Notes: generated by a model not told the origin, from the letters alone. A stretch of DNA of 64,000 bases from Proteiniphilum acetatigenes DSM 18083 (GCF_000380985.1 NZ_KB905697.1:310001-374000), one strand, 5' to 3'. Positions 49,258 to 58,431 are shown, numbered from the stretch's first letter. Translations and numbers: made by a program.

Positions 49258-49914
49258 ATGCTAATTGAGCAACCACCATACTTATACAGGCTTCTTTTTC
49301 CGGAAGCCCGCTGGCGGATCAGTATCCCCGGCCAAAAAACGGTCTACATCACTTTCGACGACGGTCCTATACCCGAGGTGACCCCCTGGGTACTGGATCT
49401 GTTGGATCATTACAATATAAAAGCCACTTTCTTTTGCGTGGGAGACAACGTACGTAAATACCCCCACCTGTACCGCCAGCTCCTTGGGAGAGGGCATCTG
49501 ACGGGTAATCACACCTTTAACCATATACAGGGGTGGAAGAACAGGACATCCTTTCTGTTGAAGAATACCAACAAAGCAGCTGAACTGATCGATTCATCCC
49601 TTTTCCGTCCTCCCCACGGGCATATGCGTATATCTCAGAATTTAGCGTTGCTACAGGCAGGTTATAAAGTGATAATGTGGGATGTAGTAACAAGGGATTA
49701 CAGCCGTTTTATGAATCCTGAACAGGTACTGGAAAACGTGAAAAAGTATACGCGCGACGGTTCCATCATTGTATTTCACGACTCCCTGAAAGCGGAGAAA
49801 AACCTGAGATACGCACTTCCGCGTGCCATCGAATGGTTGCAGCAAGAAGGTTATACTTTCGAATTAATCCCGGCTGTAAATCCCATGCCTGTCAGCCACA
49901 CTGCCAGCCTTTAA
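49258..49914 (+). CDS. Polysaccharide deacetylase family protein (CE4/NodB-like)
   Basis: I take the ATG at 49258 (MLIEQPPYLYRL) because the upstream GTG at 49210 lies in the terminator stem. The 218-aa protein has NodB motifs: TFDDGP with catalytic Asp34 and metal-binding Asp35, HTFNH with His85 and His89, RPPHGH near 115, and a late DSLKAEKN-type region with HDS (VFHDSLK). There is no signal peptide, so it may be cytoplasmic. It likely deacetylates an N-acetylated sugar, perhaps a cell-wall or exopolysaccharide precursor. The substrate is not known. Confidence 0.92.
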   Translation: MLIEQPPYLYRLLFPEARWRISIPGQKTVYITFDDGPIPEVTPWVLDLLDHYNIKATFFCVGDNVRKYPHLYRQLLGRGHLTGNHTFNHIQGWKNRTSFLLKNTNKAAELIDSSLFRPPHGHMRISQNLALLQAGYKVIMWDVVTRDYSRFMNPEQVLENVKKYTRDGSIIVFHDSLKAEKNLRYALPRAIEWLQQEGYTFELIPAVNPMPVSHTASL

Positions 49915-50135
49915 TCGAAAACTTTTCATATTCATGTAAAAACTCCGGACAATAAAAGTCGCTTCAGGCCCTGTTCATATTTCTACCTATATACTTATAC
50001 TGCTCCTTGTTGATCGTCATTCGGGATGAAGCAGGCATTGTAGATTTATTTCTCATAGTCATATACTTACGTATGGCGCAATTTACTCCAAAAATATAAA
50101 CAAAGTTAAAATTTAAAATAATACAGTATTATGTA

Positions 50136-50166
50136 TTGCATAGTACAATGTTTTGGCATACATTTG
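50136..50166 (+). promoter_or_regulatory. Candidate promoter for the export operon
   Basis: TTG at 50136-50138 is followed after 20 bases by TACATTTG (50159-50166), a good TAnnTTTG. Transcription would start near 50173 and the leader of ~160 nt would include repeat copy C. The spacer upstream (49915-50135) has no recognised feature. Confidence 0.4.
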
Positions 50167-50170
50167 TGCC

Positions 50171-50250
50171 GTTCAATTGCATTAGACTATTTCTACGCTC
50201 AACATAGTCAAAACAAGTTTTGCCTCTGTATTCGTTTAACGAAAACGTTC
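50171..50250 (-). repeat. Dispersed intergenic repeat, copy C
   Basis: The reverse complement ends with TAGTCTAATGCAATTGAAC (plus coordinates 50171-50189), identical to the 19-bp word at 43541-43559. The inner part matches copy B in order (TTTCGTTAA, CAGA, CTTG, TATG, GAGCG, AGAAATAGTCTAATG). It lies in the leader of the export operon. Confidence 0.75.
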
Positions 50251-50331
50251 ATTATTCTGTAACCATTCAGTTTGAACGATAGTCTAAACAAAAATGACAA
50301 ATAAAATAGAGGTCACAAGAAATTTCATCAT

Positions 50332-51054
50332 ATGATTAAAATCCGTCAATTACATAAATCCTATCGGACAGAAGCGTTATCGCTTCATGTCCTGAAAGGA
50401 GTCGATCTGGAAATAGGATCGGGAGAGTATGTCTCCATCATGGGTGCTTCGGGTTCGGGAAAATCGACTTTGCTCAATATCCTGGGTATTCTCGACACCT
50501 ACGATTCGGGCGAATACTTCCTGAACGGTACACTGATAAAGAATCTCAGTGAGACGCAGGCTGCGCTTTACCGCAATGAGATGATCGGTTTTGTTTTTCA
50601 GTCGTTCAACCTCATCAACTTTAAAAATGCTCTGGAGAATGTGGCTCTCCCACTCTACTACAAGAAAGTAAGCCGCAAGAAACGGAATATTATCGCATTG
50701 GAGCATCTCGACAGGATGGGACTGAAAGACTGGGCGCACCACATGCCCAATGAACTTTCCGGGGGACAGAAGCAACGTGTGGCCATTGCCCGTGCGCTGA
50801 TCTCAGATCCAAAAATTATTCTGGCTGACGAACCTACCGGCGCCCTCGACAGCAAGACCACCGTGGAGGTGATGGAAGTGCTGACTAATCTCAATCGTGA
50901 AGGAATCACCACCATTATCGTGACCCACGAACCGTCGGTCGCAGATGCTACCAACCGCATCATCCACCTGAAGGACGGTATGATCGAATATGAAACACGT
51001 AAGGATAACGGCGTACATATCGCCACTCATCCCCAAAAACGGCAAATGGTATGA
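50332..51054 (+). CDS. ABC transporter ATP-binding protein, MacB/LolD-like
   Basis: The 240-aa ATPase has Walker A GASGSGKST (38-46), Q-loop VFQSFN, the signature LSGGQKQRVAIARAL (142-156), Walker B IILADEPTG (162-170) and the switch His199 in VTHE. It energises the two permeases encoded next; its stop overlaps the first permease start (ATGA, 51051). The family exports lipoproteins, peptides or antibiotics through mechanotransmission with MacA- and TolC-type partners. All of these are present in this operon. Confidence 0.95.
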   Translation: MIKIRQLHKSYRTEALSLHVLKGVDLEIGSGEYVSIMGASGSGKSTLLNILGILDTYDSGEYFLNGTLIKNLSETQAALYRNEMIGFVFQSFNLINFKNALENVALPLYYKKVSRKKRNIIALEHLDRMGLKDWAHHMPNELSGGQKQRVAIARALISDPKIILADEPTGALDSKTTVEVMEVLTNLNREGITTIIVTHEPSVADATNRIIHLKDGMIEYETRKDNGVHIATHPQKRQMV

Positions 51055-52313
51055 CCGACCAGCTTCATGAAATACTGGGAACGCTGAAGAAAAACAAGAT
51101 GCGGACAACCCTCACCGGGCTCTCGGTATCGTGGGGTATCTTTATCCTGATCGTCCTGCTGGGAGCGGGCAACGGACTCAGAAACGGAGTGATGCAGAAT
51201 TTCAGTTCCAGGGCGGTCAACCGCATCAGCCTGTGGCCCGGCACCACCTCTATGCCCTACAAGGGGCTGAAATCGGAGCGGAACCTCCATTTCACGGAGA
51301 GCGAAGTGGAACTGATCAGGAATGAGCTGGAGGAAAGCCGGCTCATCACGGCCCGCAGCAATACCTCACAGACCATTTCTTACGGGAGTGAATACGGTTC
51401 TTACCAGGTGAGGGGCGTAATGCCCAACTATTTTGATATCGAGAACCTGATCATCGCTCCGGAAGATGGGCGTTTCATCAATCAACTCGATATGAAAGAG
51501 ACGAACAAGGTGATCGTACTCGATAAGAAAGTCGCCGATCTCCTTTTCAAGGACGAATCACCGCTCGGCAAACAGGTAAAAGTGGGGCAAATCATGTTCA
51601 AGGTGGTAGGGGTCAACACCAAAAAAGAACAATGGGGAGGATCGAATACCTACATTCCTTTTACCACCGCGCAGGCCATTTTCAATCCCAACCGGAAATT
51701 CTACCAGATCACCTTTACCGTGGACGGACTGGTGACAAAAGAAGAAAATGACCGCTTCAATGAATCGCTCAGGACGTTGATGGGGCAAAGGTTGAACTTT
51801 AACCCGGAAGACCAGCAGGCACTCTGGATATATAATGCACAGTCGGACTATGTGGAGACAATGAAGATTTTCAGCGTGATCACCTTCATAGTCGCTCTTA
51901 TCGGTGTCCTCACATTGATCGCAGGAATTGTGAGCGTAAGCAACATTATGCTGGTGTCGGTAAAGGAACGTACGCGGGAGATAGGGATCCGCAAAGCCAT
52001 CGGCGCCACGCCGGCTTCCATCCTGAAAACCATCATCCTGGAGTCGATCATCATCACCACCATCTTCGGCTATATAGGGCTGATGATGGGCATCGGGCTG
52101 ACCGAAACGATCAACTTCTTTATGGAACAGGCGGCCAATGCGCAAGCTGTGTCCGACGAACCGCAGATGTCGATATTCACCAACCCTACGGTGGAAGTGG
52201 GATACGCCCTGTTTGCGACGATCATACTGATCATCTCAGGGGTGATCGCAGGTTACCTGCCCGCCCGCAAAGCGGTAAAGGTGAAACCGATTGAAGCGAT
52301 GAGACAGGAATGA
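51051..52313 (+). CDS. ABC transporter permease, MacB/FtsX type (first)
   Basis: The 420-residue protein has the MacB topology: a helix at about 20-40 (TTLTGLSVSWGIFILIVLLGAGNG), a large periplasmic core domain (about 45-265), and three C-terminal helices (about 285-310, 330-360, 385-408). EIGIRKAIGATPASIL (about 310-325) is the typical coupling segment of FtsX domains. It overlaps the ATPase by 4 nt. Confidence 0.93.
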   Translation: MTDQLHEILGTLKKNKMRTTLTGLSVSWGIFILIVLLGAGNGLRNGVMQNFSSRAVNRISLWPGTTSMPYKGLKSERNLHFTESEVELIRNELEESRLITARSNTSQTISYGSEYGSYQVRGVMPNYFDIENLIIAPEDGRFINQLDMKETNKVIVLDKKVADLLFKDESPLGKQVKVGQIMFKVVGVNTKKEQWGGSNTYIPFTTAQAIFNPNRKFYQITFTVDGLVTKEENDRFNESLRTLMGQRLNFNPEDQQALWIYNAQSDYVETMKIFSVITFIVALIGVLTLIAGIVSVSNIMLVSVKERTREIGIRKAIGATPASILKTIILESIIITTIFGYIGLMMGIGLTETINFFMEQAANAQAVSDEPQMSIFTNPTVEVGYALFATIILIISGVIAGYLPARKAVKVKPIEAMRQE

Positions 52314-52319
52314 CCGATG

Positions 52320-52398
52320 TAATGATGTAATGATTTACTGATGTGATGATTTCAGTAAATCGGCCAATCAACAAATTAGTAAATTAACAAATCAGTAT
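52320..52398. repeat. Word-like spacer between the two permease genes
   Basis: ATGATGTAATGATTTACTGATGTGATGATTT and AAATTAGTAAATTAACAAATCAG-type words fill the 87-bp gap (quoted pieces: GATTTACTGATGTGATGATT, AACAAATTAGTAAATTAAC). They share the GATTTACTGAT core with the 42940 and 53665 repeats. Confidence 0.55.
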
Positions 52399-52400
52399 AT

Positions 52401-53648
52401 ATGTTTGATTTAGACAGGTGGCATGAAATATGGATCACTATCACGCACAATAAATCACGGAGTGTGCTGACCGCCTTTAGCGTTTTCTGGGGAATGCTGA
52501 TGCTGGTGCTGATGGTGGGATCAGGTAACGCGCTCGAAAAAGGAATTTTTTCACAGATCGAGGGATTTGCCACCAATTCCTGTTTCTTCGAATCACAACG
52601 GACAACGGTTCCCTACAAAGGCTTCCGGAAAGGAAGGCGATGGGATATGACCAATAGCGATATTCCCGTGATCAAAGAGAAGGTGCACGAATTGCAGCAC
52701 ATCTCCCCCATGCTGTTCAGCGGCGGCAATGAAAAGAATGTGGTAAGAGGTGACAAAAACGGCTCCTACCGGATAAAAGGCTGTTTTCCGGAATACGACC
52801 TGATAGAAAAAAGCAAAATACTCTACGGACGGTATATCAACGATATCGATATCGCCGAAAAGAGGAAAGTATGTGTCATCGGAGAACGTATCTATGAAGT
52901 GCTCTTCCAGAAGGGTGAAGATCCTACCGGAAAACAGATCCGCGTAAACGGTATCTATTTCCAGGTGGTGGGGGTAGCCAGAAGTTCATCGGGAGTGAAT
53001 ATAGGCGGCGAGACAGCCGAATCGGTAGTACTCCCTTTCTCTACCATGCAGCAGGCTTTCAACCAGGGAAATATCATCCACCTGCTGGCAGTTACCGCCA
53101 AAGAGGGTGTACCGGTAAAAAGAGTGCAGGACCAGATCGGTGAGATACTCAGACAACAACACCAGATATCACCCGACGACAAGGATGCGGTATGGAGCAT
53201 GAATATTGAGGAGCAATTCAAGATGTTCAACTACCTGGGTATCGGCATAGCCGCCCTGATATGGATCGTGGGACTGGGCACGCTCTTCGCGGGTGCCATC
53301 GGCGTGAGCAATATCATGCTGGTCACCGTGCGCGAGCGCACCAAAGAGATCGGCATCCGGCGAGCTTTGGGAGCCACCCCCCGGAATATCATCGGACAGA
53401 TTCTCAGTGAGAGCGTAGTGCTCACGGTATTGGCAGGGCTGCTCGGTATTGTGCTGGGAGTGGGACTGCTCCGGGGAGTCGGGATCGTACTCAGCCAGAG
53501 CGACCAGTTCTTCAAAGATCCCCAGGTCTCGTTCGGTATGGCTGTCGGTTCCTTCCTTATCCTTATTGTGATTGGTGCTATGGCGGGATACATACCTGCA
53601 CAACGGGCTATAATGATTAAACCTGTAGAAGCGATCAGTGAGGAGTAA
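52401..53648 (+). CDS. ABC transporter permease, MacB/FtsX type (second)
   Basis: The 415-aa protein has the same architecture as the preceding permease: an N-terminal helix (about 22-42), a periplasmic core (about 45-265), and three C-terminal helices. EIGIRRALGATPRNIIGQ is the coupling segment. The two permeases are paralogues and may form a heterodimer with two copies of the ATPase. The gap to the preceding gene is 87 bp of repeat-like sequence. Confidence 0.93.
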   Translation: MFDLDRWHEIWITITHNKSRSVLTAFSVFWGMLMLVLMVGSGNALEKGIFSQIEGFATNSCFFESQRTTVPYKGFRKGRRWDMTNSDIPVIKEKVHELQHISPMLFSGGNEKNVVRGDKNGSYRIKGCFPEYDLIEKSKILYGRYINDIDIAEKRKVCVIGERIYEVLFQKGEDPTGKQIRVNGIYFQVVGVARSSSGVNIGGETAESVVLPFSTMQQAFNQGNIIHLLAVTAKEGVPVKRVQDQIGEILRQQHQISPDDKDAVWSMNIEEQFKMFNYLGIGIAALIWIVGLGTLFAGAIGVSNIMLVTVRERTKEIGIRRALGATPRNIIGQILSESVVLTVLAGLLGIVLGVGLLRGVGIVLSQSDQFFKDPQVSFGMAVGSFLILIVIGAMAGYIPAQRAIMIKPVEAISEE

Positions 53649-53664
53649 TAAAAATGTGGGAAGG

Positions 53665-53701
53665 TGGAAAGGTCGATTTGATGTGATGATTTACTGATTT
53701 T
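53665..53701 (+). repeat. 37-bp repeat shared exactly with 42940-42976 (inverted)
   Basis: It starts 17 nt after the permease stop. Following it, 53702-53745 holds AATTGACAATGGATAATTGAC-type near-tandem words and TCTTGAATTTTAAATTTTGAA, also echoed at 42.88 kb (AATCTTGAATTTTGAATCTGG on the minus strand). Confidence 0.9.
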
Positions 53702-53779
53702 ACTCAATTGACAATGGATAATTGACAATTGACAATGAAATCTTGAATTTTAAATTTTGAATATGAAATATAGAATAAT

Positions 53780-54886
53780 ATGAAGAAAGTATTGCGAATT
53801 GTAGGATTGACCCTGTTAGGGCTCTTGGTAATATCCACCTTTGTGTTTCTCTGGCAGAAATCGCGCCCGAAAATTGTGACTTACAAAATAGAGGCGGCCA
53901 CTAAAGGTGATATCGAAAAACGGACTGTGGCTACGGGAAAAGTAGAACCACGCAATGAGATACTAATCAAACCGCAGATGTCGGGTATCATTGCCGAGGT
54001 TTACAAAGAGGCAGGTGAAACCGTAAAGGCCGGAGATATCATCGCCAGGATACAGGTAGTACCCGATATGGTGAACGAAAGCAGTGCCGAATCGCGTGTC
54101 GAAAGGGCCCGGTTGGCTGCCAATCAAAGCCGGATCAATTATGAGCGGGATAAAAAACTCTTTGAAAATGAAGTGATCTCAAGGGAAGAGTTCGAGAAGG
54201 TGGAATTACAGTACAAAAACGATCAGGAAGAATTGCGCGCCGCCAACGACAACCTGAGCCTGGTGCGCACCGGGATTACCAAGAGTTCGGCACAGACCAG
54301 CAACACGCTGGTACGTTCCACGGTAAGCGGTACTATCCTCGATGTTCCTGTCAAGGCAGGGAACTCGGTGATCCAGTCCAATAACTTCAACGATGGTACC
54401 ACCGTGGCATCGGTAGCCGACCTGGGGGACATGCTTTTCGTCGGCAAGATCGACGAGACGGAAGTAGGTAAACTCTCGGTGGAAATGCCCATGGAGATCA
54501 CCATCGGCGCCATTCAGGACCTGAAGATACCCGCCTTGTTAGAGTATGTCTCACCTAAAGGGATAGAAGAGAGTGGAGCCATCCTCTTCGAAATGAAAGC
54601 CGCCCTGCAATTGCCGCAGGATTTATTTATCCGGGCAGGCTACAGCGCTAACGCCGATATTATTTTAGATCAGCGTAAAGATGTGGTAACCATTCCTGAA
54701 AGTTCAGTGGAATTTAGTGGCGACTCGGCTTTCGTCTATATGGTGAAGAGCGAGAAACCACAGGAATTCGAACGGAAGCATGTGAAAATCGGCCTGTCGG
54801 ACGGGATCCGTATCGAAGTGACCGAAGGGCTGAAAGAGAATGACAAGATCCGTGGAACAGAGATCATTGAGGACAAGAAAAAGTAA
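53780..54886 (+). CDS. Periplasmic adaptor (membrane fusion protein), MacA/HlyD-like
   Basis: The 368-residue protein has an N-terminal anchor (about 5-25: GLTLLGLLVISTFVFLWQ). A lipoyl-like half (about 55-85: KVEPRNEILIKPQMSGIIAEVYKEAGETV, in part) and coiled coil (about 95-180) are followed by the second lipoyl half (VRSTVSGTILDVPVKAGNSV), the beta-barrel domain (ADLGDMLFVGKIDETEVGKL), and a C-terminal membrane-proximal domain. It connects the MacB-type permease with the TolC-type channel encoded 5 nt downstream. Confidence 0.94.
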   Translation: MKKVLRIVGLTLLGLLVISTFVFLWQKSRPKIVTYKIEAATKGDIEKRTVATGKVEPRNEILIKPQMSGIIAEVYKEAGETVKAGDIIARIQVVPDMVNESSAESRVERARLAANQSRINYERDKKLFENEVISREEFEKVELQYKNDQEELRAANDNLSLVRTGITKSSAQTSNTLVRSTVSGTILDVPVKAGNSVIQSNNFNDGTTVASVADLGDMLFVGKIDETEVGKLSVEMPMEITIGAIQDLKIPALLEYVSPKGIEESGAILFEMKAALQLPQDLFIRAGYSANADIILDQRKDVVTIPESSVEFSGDSAFVYMVKSEKPQEFERKHVKIGLSDGIRIEVTEGLKENDKIRGTEIIEDKKK

Positions 54887-54891
54887 CGACT

Positions 54892-56202
54892 ATGCATATC
54901 AGAACTATTATCATCGCCCTGTTCTTCAGCGCTTCCCTATTGCCGGCAACGGCACAACAGAAATATACGCTGTTGGAGTGCATCGATATTGCGCTGGAGA
55001 ACAATCGTAACATCAAACAGCAGGAAATCGGCAGGCAACAGCGGGAGATCGCTTACAGCCAGGCACGTGCAGATCTGCTGCCCAACCTGAACGCTTCGGC
55101 AGGGCAGAATTTCGTATTCGGCCGCTCCATCGGCCTCGACAACGTTTACGAGAACACCAACTCATCGCAGACCAGTTTCAGTATCGGGGGTGATATCACC
55201 CTTTTCGATGGTTTGCGGATGAAACACAACATCAACGCACGGAAGGCCGACATGCAGGCGTCGGAAGCCGATCTGGAGAAGATGCGCGACGATGTGGTAA
55301 TGAGTGTTTCTACCGCCTTCCTTCAGGCATTGCTCAACCGGGAGTTGCTGCAGATCGCGGAGAACCAGATCGAGACCACCCAGGCCAACCTGCAACGACG
55401 GAGTGAATTAGTGAAAAGCGGCAAGATGGCACAGGGGGAACTCTATGAATTAGAAGCACAGTTGGCCAAGGAAGAACTGAACCGTGTGCAGGCAGAGAGC
55501 AACCTCAAACTGGCATTGCTCGATCTCGCCCAAATTATGGAACTGGAGGAATTCAACAATTTCGATATTACAGCGCCCCCCGCTGAAACACTGATCAACG
55601 AAGCCACCCTTTTGCAGTCGGAAGCGGTATACGAAAGTGCACTGGTGAATCGTCCGGAGATACGAGGCATGCGCTATCGGCTGGAAAGCAGTGAAAAAGA
55701 ACTGTTGATGGCAAAGGCACAATATTATCCCTCCCTCTCGTTCGGAGTGAATATGGGAACCGGTTACTACAGGATGAGCGGTAGGGACAACACCTCTTTC
55801 AGTTCGCAATTGCGCAACAACATGAGTAATTCGCTCGGTTTCAGCCTCCGCATTCCCATCTTCAACAGGTTTCAGATCAGGAACAGTGTTCACAGTGCAG
55901 AACTCGCCATCGCCAACACACAACTGGAAATGGACAAAACGAAAGTCGAATTGCGCAAACGGATCGAGCAGGCTTATTACAATGCCACAGGAGCTAAAAG
56001 CCGCTGGGATGCCGCCCGGAAATCGATCGAAGCCAGCCGGGAAGCCTACCGTTTTGCGGAAGAGAAATACGAGAGTGGCCGTGCTAACTCCTATGAACTG
56101 TTTCTTGCCAAGAACAACCTCACTCAGGTGTTGGGAGAAGAGGCACAGGCCAAATACGAGTACGCATTCCGTCTGAAAATACTGGAATTGTTGAGGGATT
56201 GA
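54892..56202 (+). CDS. TolC family outer-membrane channel protein
   Basis: The 436-aa protein has a signal peptide (about 1-21, ending TAQQ) and two OEP repeats of long coiled-coil helices and beta-strands: IDIALENNRNIKQQEIGRQQ and NLNASAGQNFVFG in the first, and NRPEIRGMRYRLESSEKELL and YPSLSFGVNMGTGY in the second. It provides the outer-membrane duct for the MacAB-type exporter. It is followed, after a repeat-like gap, by the head-GIN gene. Confidence 0.94.
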   Translation: MHIRTIIIALFFSASLLPATAQQKYTLLECIDIALENNRNIKQQEIGRQQREIAYSQARADLLPNLNASAGQNFVFGRSIGLDNVYENTNSSQTSFSIGGDITLFDGLRMKHNINARKADMQASEADLEKMRDDVVMSVSTAFLQALLNRELLQIAENQIETTQANLQRRSELVKSGKMAQGELYELEAQLAKEELNRVQAESNLKLALLDLAQIMELEEFNNFDITAPPAETLINEATLLQSEAVYESALVNRPEIRGMRYRLESSEKELLMAKAQYYPSLSFGVNMGTGYYRMSGRDNTSFSSQLRNNMSNSLGFSLRIPIFNRFQIRNSVHSAELAIANTQLEMDKTKVELRKRIEQAYYNATGAKSRWDAARKSIEASREAYRFAEEKYESGRANSYELFLAKNNLTQVLGEEAQAKYEYAFRLKILELLRD

Positions 56203-56270
56203 TTCAGGATTCCGAATTTCAAGATTTCATAACTCATAACTTATAATTCATAACTCATAATTCAACAGAA
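56203..56270. repeat. Word-like spacer after TolC-type gene
   Basis: CATAACTCATAACTTATAAT and TCATAACTCATAATTCAAC give a near-tandem 'CATAACT' pattern between the two genes. No promoter or terminator was recognised within. Confidence 0.5.
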
Positions 56271-56987
56271 ATGAAAATCTCAGCAACATTAACTCTGATC
56301 GCAGTGCTATTCACAGCCTGCATTTCCGTAGGAGCGCAATCGCGCCAGGCTGCGGATCAATTTGAAGTAAGTGAATTTACGGCTATCGAATCATCGGTAA
56401 TAGCCAACATTCATATCAAGCAATCCCCTACTGTCAGTGTGACTGCAGAGGGTAGTGAAGAACTGCTCAATCTCCTCGATGTTCGGATGGATAACGACAA
56501 ACTGATCCTTACAATGGAAGACCGTCATCTGAGAAGAAATAAAGGACGTTCTGAGAAGTTGCTTATTTCCATCTCCACTCCTACCCTGACCAGGCTCGAT
56601 TTCGATGGTGTAGGGAATATTGAGATCGATGGCGCCTTCTCCACTCCCGAACTGACTATTGATTCCGAGGGAGTAGGCAATCTCAGGGCGGACAGGCTCG
56701 AAGCCGGTTCCATTTATATCTCTTCCCAGGGAGTGGGTAACACCACATTAGGTGGTAAGACCGACAAATTGGAGATTAAATCCGAGGGTGTGGGAAACGT
56801 CAATACTACGAAGCTCACCTCACGAAGCGCCGTGGTCACGTCGCAGGGAGTCGGCAACGTAAACTGCCACGCATCGGAATATCTCAAAGTACGTTCAGAA
56901 GGCATCGGCAACGTCACCTATTATGGCAACCCGGTTAAGAAAGAACTCAATAAAGAAGGATTAGGAAAAATAAAAGCAGGGAATTAA
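56271..56987 (+). CDS. Head-GIN (DUF2807) secreted protein with glycine repeats
   Basis: The 238-aa protein has a signal peptide (about 1-23, ending VGAQ). The DUF2807 beta-helix region carries regular rungs with GVGNI, GVGNL, GVGNT, GVGNV, GVGNV, GIGNV and GLGKI, about 20 residues apart, from about 100 to 238. DUF2807 proteins are putative auto-transporter adhesin-like or surface beta-helix proteins of unknown role. It sits at the end of the export operon, so it could be regulated with it. Whether it is exported by the same system is unknown. Confidence 0.87.
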   Translation: MKISATLTLIAVLFTACISVGAQSRQAADQFEVSEFTAIESSVIANIHIKQSPTVSVTAEGSEELLNLLDVRMDNDKLILTMEDRHLRRNKGRSEKLLISISTPTLTRLDFDGVGNIEIDGAFSTPELTIDSEGVGNLRADRLEAGSIYISSQGVGNTTLGGKTDKLEIKSEGVGNVNTTKLTSRSAVVTSQGVGNVNCHASEYLKVRSEGIGNVTYYGNPVKKELNKEGLGKIKAGN

Positions 56988-57046
56988 TTCCCTTGACTAC
57001 TCAATAAATACTCTACTTCTACTTTTAATTACAAAAAATTTCGAGG

Positions 57047-57070
57047 ACGGAGGCTTGCGAAAGTCTCCGT
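57047..57070 (+). terminator. Intrinsic terminator of the export operon
   Basis: ACGGAGGCTT pairs with AAGTCTCCGT over 10 bp (one G-U) with a GCGA tetraloop of GNRA type, followed by TTTTTATTTT. It lies 60 nt past the head-GIN stop. From 57081 to 57282 I see only AT-rich sequence. Confidence 0.88.
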
Positions 57071-57282
57071 TTTTATTTTAGATTCTTTTCTGGAACGGCA
57101 TTATTTTTGCCTTGGACATAATTTTCTTCACTTTGTTTTCTATAAATTTCACCTTCCAGGTAGCAATATGAAATATCGATTAATATGTTGAAATATTAAA
57201 AGTAAAATAATAGTTAGCTAAAAAATTCCAGATAACGGCTAAATAGTATATCTATATATCGCCGGGTCTTGAGGTATCATTG

Positions 57283-58317
57283 TCATTGTTCTACGGCATC
57301 TGTATCTATACCCTCTTTTATATATTCCAGCATATAAGAATTATCCCCTTTTGTTGTGATAATATTAAATTTACAGTCCACTTCTTTCAAACAGCTTCTC
57401 AATTTATTGATCGCACTCATCAGTCTTTGACTAGCTGTATTAATCTTAGGCCAAAGCTCTTCTCTAAGTTCACTTTTATCAAGTGAATGATCATCACTTT
57501 CGAGAAACATCAAAAGTATATTTGCCGGTTGATTAGGAATTTTTGTGATCTTCTTTTGTCCGATCAATTCATTTTTACGGGTATCCAGCATTGTCTCCCC
57601 GATATAATAATACCTTCCCTTTCTAACGATCTTATCCGGCCTGATCTTTCTTTTCTCGACGTACAAATAATAAACTACACCAAGCACCAACACCTCCAAA
57701 ATAAGCAGTGAGATGATCGCTTCTTTAGGCATCAACCGGAATACGGCGAGCGGTGAATAGTTGAGCAGCCCCTGGTAAGTTATCTCACCGAATACTCCAC
57801 CCTTTATAATCGGTGTCCGATAGTTGATGCGGTATCCCATAGTGTCTTCGCTCAATTCGGTATTATGCTCATGATACACCAGTATGAAAGAGCGCGCCTT
57901 GATACCATTTTCATCCAGTTTCGTATCGAACAGTTGCTGTAGCGTATCCGGTTGCAGCCGGTTTACATGTAAAAGATACGATTGATAATTTCTCAATAAA
58001 TATTTATTGAAATCTTCTTCAGTCTGTGCCTCTTTCGCAAAAGTGGTATCTTCCATGGTAATTGTGTGCTTTCTTACTTTTTCTTTTTTTGAATAAGGGT
58101 CATTTATCATATATATGTCCATAAACACATCGTTCATTTTCAAATCAACCTCATCCTTAATGGCTTGCTCCAACAGTAACGGAAACTCCCGCTCCATCTT
58201 TGCCTTAGATATCCTGTATTCCACAATCCCGAGGGCCGATAGCACGATAAATACCAAACCCGCGATAATCCAGAGAAATACTATTATCCTCTTATATGTA
58301 GTTTTACTGTAAATCAT
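57283..58317 (-). CDS. Membrane-anchored winged-helix transcription regulator (ToxR-like, inverted topology)
   Basis: The 344-aa protein has two transmembrane helices (about 11-33 and 200-220) around a periplasmic domain of about 165 residues. Its C-terminal cytoplasmic part is an OmpR/PhoB-type winged helix (about 238-333: IPNQPANILLMFLESDDHSL, KSELREELWP, recognition helix ASQRLMSAINKLRSCLKE, hairpin FNIITTKGDNSYML). No kinase or receiver domain is present, so it should sense in the periplasm and bind DNA from the membrane, in the opposite orientation to ToxR. It is divergent from the NVEALA gene, and a matching pair of direct repeats lies in the shared control region. It has its own TTTG-N19-TATATTTG promoter. 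Confidence 0.85.
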   Translation of the reverse strand: MIYSKTTYKRIIVFLWIIAGLVFIVLSALGIVEYRISKAKMEREFPLLLEQAIKDEVDLKMNDVFMDIYMINDPYSKKEKVRKHTITMEDTTFAKEAQTEEDFNKYLLRNYQSYLLHVNRLQPDTLQQLFDTKLDENGIKARSFILVYHEHNTELSEDTMGYRINYRTPIIKGGVFGEITYQGLLNYSPLAVFRLMPKEAIISLLILEVLVLGVVYYLYVEKRKIRPDKIVRKGRYYYIGETMLDTRKNELIGQKKITKIPNQPANILLMFLESDDHSLDKSELREELWPKINTASQRLMSAINKLRSCLKEVDCKFNIITTKGDNSYMLEYIKEGIDTDAVEQ

Positions 58318-58336
58318 CTCCAGATTGTTTTGACTA

Positions 58337-58367
58337 CAAATATAAAATAATCGAGAGAATACGCAAA
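58337..58367 (-). promoter_or_regulatory. Promoter of the membrane regulator gene
   Basis: On the minus strand TTTG (58364-58367) is followed after 19 bases by TATATTTG (58337-58344), a full match to the Bacteroidota consensus. It lies 20 bases upstream of the ATG at 58317. Confidence 0.65.
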
Positions 58368-58431
58368 ATGAATTTTAATTTTTCATTAAACCGACAATCT
58401 CATAAATTATTAAAAACAAGCAATTTACAAA

